NCBI GenBank assembly: GCA_963603365.1
Contig: CAVCMI010000006.1
Span: forward strand, 1 to 64,000
Length of the DNA stretch: 64,000 nucleotides
Direction: 5' to 3'
Source of the DNA: F23-D06 sp963603365
GTDB taxonomy: Bacteria; Bacteroidota; Bacteroidia; Bacteroidales; WCHB1-69
In this document: one piece after another, positions 60,595 to 64,000 of the stretch
Layout: every line of letters begins with the position of its first letter
Numbering within the stretch: position 1 is the stretch's first letter
Translations under genes and position numbers: made by a program
The notes under the pieces: model-generated
What the model saw: the letters and a program-made list of their open reading frames with translations, nothing else
What the model was told of the DNA's origin: nothing
The model's database searches: none

Positions 60595-60655
60595 CCATGA
60601 CACTGTGCAAGGTGACTGACGAACAAATGGAAAATACTGACAAATAATTGATTAA

Positions 60656-60687
60656 GGTTCGATGCAGTGTGCATCGAACCTTTTTTT
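60656..60687 (+). terminator. Intrinsic terminator after the giant gene
   Basis: GGTTCGATGCA (60656-60666) and TGCATCGAACC (60670-60680) form a perfect 11-base stem with a GTG loop, followed by seven T. Two flanking A-T pairs could extend the stem. It lies 62 bases after the stop codon. Confidence 0.95.
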
Positions 60688-60688
60688 G

Positions 60689-60696
60689 TACCTTTG
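60689..60696 (+). promoter_or_regulatory. -7 promoter element for the activase gene
   Basis: TACCTTTG matches TAnnTTTG exactly, two bases after the terminator T run and 29 before the start at 60725. The same terminator-then-promoter arrangement occurs between porN and hldD. Confidence 0.55.
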
Positions 60697-60724
60697 CCGG
60701 CTTTTTTGATAAAAACGAAACTTG

Positions 60725-63700
60725 ATGAATGAGAAGATCAACGTTGGAATAGACATAGGTTCAACGACTGTAAAAATAGTGGTTCTGGGCAGTCAGAAAA
60801 ATGTAGTTTATACCGACTACCGCCGCCACAACATGAACATCCGCGAAACAGTAATGCGGGCAGTTTCTCCGATAGCGGAGCGTTGCAAGGGAAGCCGTCT
60901 CAAGGTTGCCGTCACAGGTTCCGTCGGAATGGGCTATGCCGAATGTTGGGGGATGCCCTTTGTGCAGGAGGTCATTGCAGCCGCCTCGCTGGTGAAAAGC
61001 CGCTTCCCCGAAACCAAGACATTCATTGACATCGGCGGCGAGGACAGCAAGATGATTTTCTTTGAGCAGGGCAGAGTGCCCGACATCCGAATGAACGGCA
61101 ACTGCGCCGGCGGCACCGGCGCCTTTATCGACCAGACGGCCACCCTTCTCAACATCGAGCCCTCAGAACTCAACACCTTGGCGGAGCATGCCGAGACGGT
61201 CTATCCGATTGCCTCGCGCTGCGGCGTCTTCTCCAAAACAGACATTCAGAACCTGCTGGCGCGCCATGTCAGCAAAGAGAATGTGGCCTTGTCGGTGTTC
61301 CATGCCGTGTCGCTTCAGGTCATCGGCACACTTTCAAGAGGACTTGACGTGAAGTCGCCCGTCTTCTTCTGCGGCGGCCCGTTCGCCTTTCTGCCGATGC
61401 TCAAGAAGGTGTTCCTCGAAAACCTGCACCTTTCCGAAGAGGATTGCATAGCGGTGCCTGACGCTAAGGTTGTGCCGGCGTATGGCGCAGCGATGATGGC
61501 GGAAACGTCTTCAAAAGAGGACTGCTCTCTTGAGGATTTTATCTATAAAATTGAAAACCTTACCATTGACCGAGACACCGCGCTCAACAACAACAGTCTG
61601 CCGCCGCTCTTCAATGACCGGCAGGATTTTGAAGACTGGATGCATAAGAAGCAGAACTTCTTTGTGCCGCGCGTAACGTGGGAGCAACTCGACGGCAATA
61701 CCGTTTTTGTAGGGGTGGACTCGGGCTCCACCACCACGAAGCTGGTGGTGCTGGACCGCATGGGGCGCATGCTTTACCGCGACTACCGCAACAACCAAGG
61801 CGACAGTTTCGGAACATTCCTCAATGCGCTCAAGGGGTTCAGGGATGCCTGCAACGAGCACGGCTTCAAACCGGCCATTGCCGGCAGCGCCGTCACGGGC
61901 TATGGCGAGAACCTCCTCAAAACGGCTTTCGGGCTGCATTACGGCGTAGTGGAGACGATGGCGCACTATATGGGCGCCAGAAGCGTGTCGCCCGAGGTCT
62001 CTTTCATCCTCGACATCGGCGGCCAGGACATGAAGGCCATATTTGTGGAGAACAAGGCCATTCGCCGACTCGAGATCAACGAGGCCTGCTCCTCGGGCTG
62101 CGGCTCTTTCATAGAGACCTTTGCCCGCATGATGGGCTACACCGTCTCGGAGTTTGCGCAGATAGCATGCAAAGCCCGGCACCCTTACGACCTCGGCACG
62201 CGCTGTACCGTCTTCATGAACTCCAAAGTGAAGCAGGCAATGCGCGAGGGCGCGCACCCCGAAGACATCTCCGCCGGCTTCGCCTATTCGGTCATCAAGA
62301 ACTGCCTCTTCAAGGTGCTGAAACTGCGGCAGACCAAAGAACTGGGCGACCATATCGTGGTGCAGGGCGGCACTTTCAAGAACCTTGCCGTGGTGAGGGC
62401 TCTGGAACTGCTCACCGAGAGGGAGGTGCGTTTCTCCGACATCCCCGAACTGATGGGCGCTTACGGCTGCGCACTCTTTGCCAAGGAACACCCTGCCGAG
62501 CACGTGCTTACGCTCGATGACCTGCTCTCCATACAGCAGTTTGAGACGGAACCGCAAGTGTGCCCGGGCTGCCCCAACCACTGCACCGTGCTTTGCTACA
62601 AGTTCTCGAACGGACGCAGCTACTATTCCGGCAACAACTGCGAGAAGGTGTTCACCAATGAGACGGAGGTCACCGTCAAGGGGCGCAACCAGCATCACGA
62701 GCGGCTCAAGCTTCTATTCGGCAGGCCTCCCGGAGAACAGGCCAAACTGCGAATCGGCATTCCGCGTGCGCTCGGCATGTTCGAACTCTATCCGTTTTGG
62801 CATACCCTCTTCACAGAGTGCGGCTTCGCAACAGTGCTCTCCGGACCCTCAACCAACAAGCAGTACGAACAAGGACTCCATACAGTGATGTCCGAGAATA
62901 TATGTTTCCCCGCCAAACTGATGCACGGTCACGTCTTCGACTTGGCAAAGCGCAGCGTTGACCGTATCTTTTATCCGTTCATCGTGATGGAGCATCAGGC
63001 TGACGCCAGGGTGCGCAACAGTTACAACTGCCCCATCGTGGCAGGATACTCCGATGTGATGAAGAACGCTGTCGACACGGAGGCGCGCTTCAACATCCCC
63101 TTTGACGCTCCGGTCGTTTCTATGAACAACAGTTCGTTTATGCGTCAGAGTTGCCGCGACTATCTCAAGAGTCTTGGCGTTGACAGACGAACGGCTGACC
63201 GGGCGATAGACGCTGCCATGAAAGTGCAGCAGGCCTTTCTTGACACCCAGCACAGCCGCGCAACCGAGATTGTGAAACAGGCCGAGGCTGACGGCCGGAT
63301 GACCGTAGTGCTGGCTGGAAGGCCGTACCATTCCGACCCGCTGGTGCAGCACAAGATTTCGGACGTGCTCGCCGACATGGGCATCGATGTGGTCACCGAG
63401 ATGGTGGCCGGCGACAATGACGCCGAGGTCTATCGCGAGCTGGACTCCGTGACGCAGTGGACTTATCCTAACCGCATCTTCAAGGCCGCACACTACGTGG
63501 CCAACAGCAACGGCAATGTACATTTTATGATGATTACCTCGTTTGGCTGCGGCCCCGACGCCTTCATCATCGACGAAGTACACGACATCCTCGGCCGGAA
63601 AGGCAAGAGTTTGACCTTGCTGAAGGTTGATGACGTGAACAACATCGGCTCTTTGCGCCTCAGGGTACGCTCCATGGTGGAGAGTCTGCAGTTCAGCCGG

Positions 63701-64000
63701 CAGGAAAAAGTGAACCTGCCGTTTGTCACTACGCCGCTGTTTCAGGCTCAAGACCGCAGGCGTACCATACTCGCGCCTTACTTTGCAGGAGGCTATTCGG
63801 AGTTCATTCCCACCCTCTTCAAGATGGCCGGCTACCGCCTTGTGACCTTGCCGTTAGGCGACCGCGAGTGTGTGGAACTGGGCCTGCAGTATGCCAACAA
63901 CGAAGTCTGCTATCCCGCCACCATCGTGGTGGGCAGCCTCCTCAAAGCGTTGCGCAGCGGCGACTACAACTTGGACGACACCGCCGTCATCATCACACAG
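60725..64000 (+). CDS. 2-hydroxyacyl-CoA dehydratase activase-like protein (partial)
   Basis: The reading frame is open for 1092 codons to the window end, so the C-terminus is missing; family members of this layout run to about 1400-1500 residues. Two BadF/BadG-type ATPase domains are present: the first opens NVGIDIGSTTVKIV (residues 5-18) and continues with FIDIGGEDSK and NGNCAGGTGAFID; the second opens FVGVDSGSTTTKLV (about 330) with LDIGGQDMKAI and EACSSGCGSFIET. Cys in the GNCAGGTG and ACSSGCGS loops match the site where dimeric activators hold a shared [4Fe-4S] cluster. A DUF2229-like region with CPGCPNHC follows. Such proteins activate radical dehydratases; the partner enzyme is not in view. 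Confidence 0.9.
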   Translation, partial: MNEKINVGIDIGSTTVKIVVLGSQKNVVYTDYRRHNMNIRETVMRAVSPIAERCKGSRLKVAVTGSVGMGYAECWGMPFVQEVIAAASLVKSRFPETKTFIDIGGEDSKMIFFEQGRVPDIRMNGNCAGGTGAFIDQTATLLNIEPSELNTLAEHAETVYPIASRCGVFSKTDIQNLLARHVSKENVALSVFHAVSLQVIGTLSRGLDVKSPVFFCGGPFAFLPMLKKVFLENLHLSEEDCIAVPDAKVVPAYGAAMMAETSSKEDCSLEDFIYKIENLTIDRDTALNNNSLPPLFNDRQDFEDWMHKKQNFFVPRVTWEQLDGNTVFVGVDSGSTTTKLVVLDRMGRMLYRDYRNNQGDSFGTFLNALKGFRDACNEHGFKPAIAGSAVTGYGENLLKTAFGLHYGVVETMAHYMGARSVSPEVSFILDIGGQDMKAIFVENKAIRRLEINEACSSGCGSFIETFARMMGYTVSEFAQIACKARHPYDLGTRCTVFMNSKVKQAMREGAHPEDISAGFAYSVIKNCLFKVLKLRQTKELGDHIVVQGGTFKNLAVVRALELLTEREVRFSDIPELMGAYGCALFAKEHPAEHVLTLDDLLSIQQFETEPQVCPGCPNHCTVLCYKFSNGRSYYSGNNCEKVFTNETEVTVKGRNQHHERLKLLFGRPPGEQAKLRIGIPRALGMFELYPFWHTLFTECGFATVLSGPSTNKQYEQGLHTVMSENICFPAKLMHGHVFDLAKRSVDRIFYPFIVMEHQADARVRNSYNCPIVAGYSDVMKNAVDTEARFNIPFDAPVVSMNNSSFMRQSCRDYLKSLGVDRRTADRAIDAAMKVQQAFLDTQHSRATEIVKQAEADGRMTVVLAGRPYHSDPLVQHKISDVLADMGIDVVTEMVAGDNDAEVYRELDSVTQWTYPNRIFKAAHYVANSNGNVHFMMITSFGCGPDAFIIDEVHDILGRKGKSLTLLKVDDVNNIGSLRLRVRSMVESLQFSRQEKVNLPFVTTPLFQAQDRRRTILAPYFAGGYSEFIPTLFKMAGYRLVTLPLGDRECVELGLQYANNEVCYPATIVVGSLLKALRSGDYNLDDTAVIITQ

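Noticed and set aside
58243..60603. 786-codon open frame antisense to the giant gene
   Set aside because: The GCDS repeats have a biased codon pattern that leaves the reverse strand free of stops. The translation has no domain, and the sense frame has signal peptide, repeats and sorting tail.
61678..62520. 280-codon plus-strand frame inside the activase gene
   Set aside because: It is a shifted reading of the activase; the translation is Arg/His-rich with no domain, while the true frame is conserved over 1092 codons.
61511..62698. 395-codon antisense frame in the activase gene
   Set aside because: It lies opposite the second ATPase domain and shows no recognisable motif; it is a by-product of GC-rich codons.

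Overview
The window reads as chromosomal DNA of a Bacteroidales bacterium (phylum Bacteroidota), probably near the Porphyromonas/Tannerella group. The evidence is a complete type IX secretion system (T9SS) core operon porP-porK-porL-porM-porN, cargo-type C-terminal domains of both T9SS classes (type A 'sorting' tail and type B CHU_C / gliding-motility-associated), a PorT-like barrel, DUF5689 surface lipoproteins with a TonB-dependent receptor, a bacterial type II glutaminyl cyclase, and promoters with the Bacteroidetes -7 element TAnnTTTG. Ribosome-binding sites are weak, as expected for the phylum. I see no insertion sequence, prophage, CRISPR array, rRNA or tRNA. Species-level placement is not possible from reading alone.

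Layout. Bases 219-25283 are all minus strand: an ECF sigma/membrane-partner pair; an envelope operon (glutaminyl cyclase, aspartokinase, MurG, YqgE, PorT-like barrel); an AddB-like nuclease behind lepA; a small exported protein; a GATE-domain permease with an OprP-like porin; ribBA; a TonB receptor with two DUF5689 lipoproteins; tcdA with a deacetylase-like protein; and a second ECF sigma module behind a half-length transketolase. Bases 25357-42864 are plus strand: a large predicted outer-membrane protein, the por operon closed by a clear terminator, hldD, recQ, an OmpH-like/YwqK-like pair, tryptophanase, a DUF3109 protein and an esterase-LysM fusion. Bases 42877-47726 return to minus: a tightly coupled four-gene operon of ECF sigma factor, membrane protein fused to a type B T9SS domain, an M16 protease homologue without its zinc motif, and a type B T9SS surface protein. 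Bases 47820-64000 are plus: an alkyladenine DNA glycosylase, a shortened PCMD-like paralogue, a 3527-residue repeat-rich T9SS surface protein, and a 2-hydroxyacyl-CoA dehydratase activase-like protein cut by the window end.

How it fits together. Much of the window concerns building and supplying the outer membrane: a secretion machine, at least two of its cargo proteins, envelope assembly enzymes, a receptor/lipoprotein uptake unit, and three ECF sigma modules that could sense envelope or secretion state. The best candidate for an undescribed system is the 42877-47726 operon. There a sigma factor's membrane partner carries the same kind of C-terminal domain that T9SS recognises on cargo, which suggests a sensor that reads secretion status. 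A palindrome with the core CTGACGTCAG lies both upstream of the first ECF sigma gene and upstream of the por operon, a second possible regulatory link. These functional links are inference; the gene order, domains and sites are read directly.
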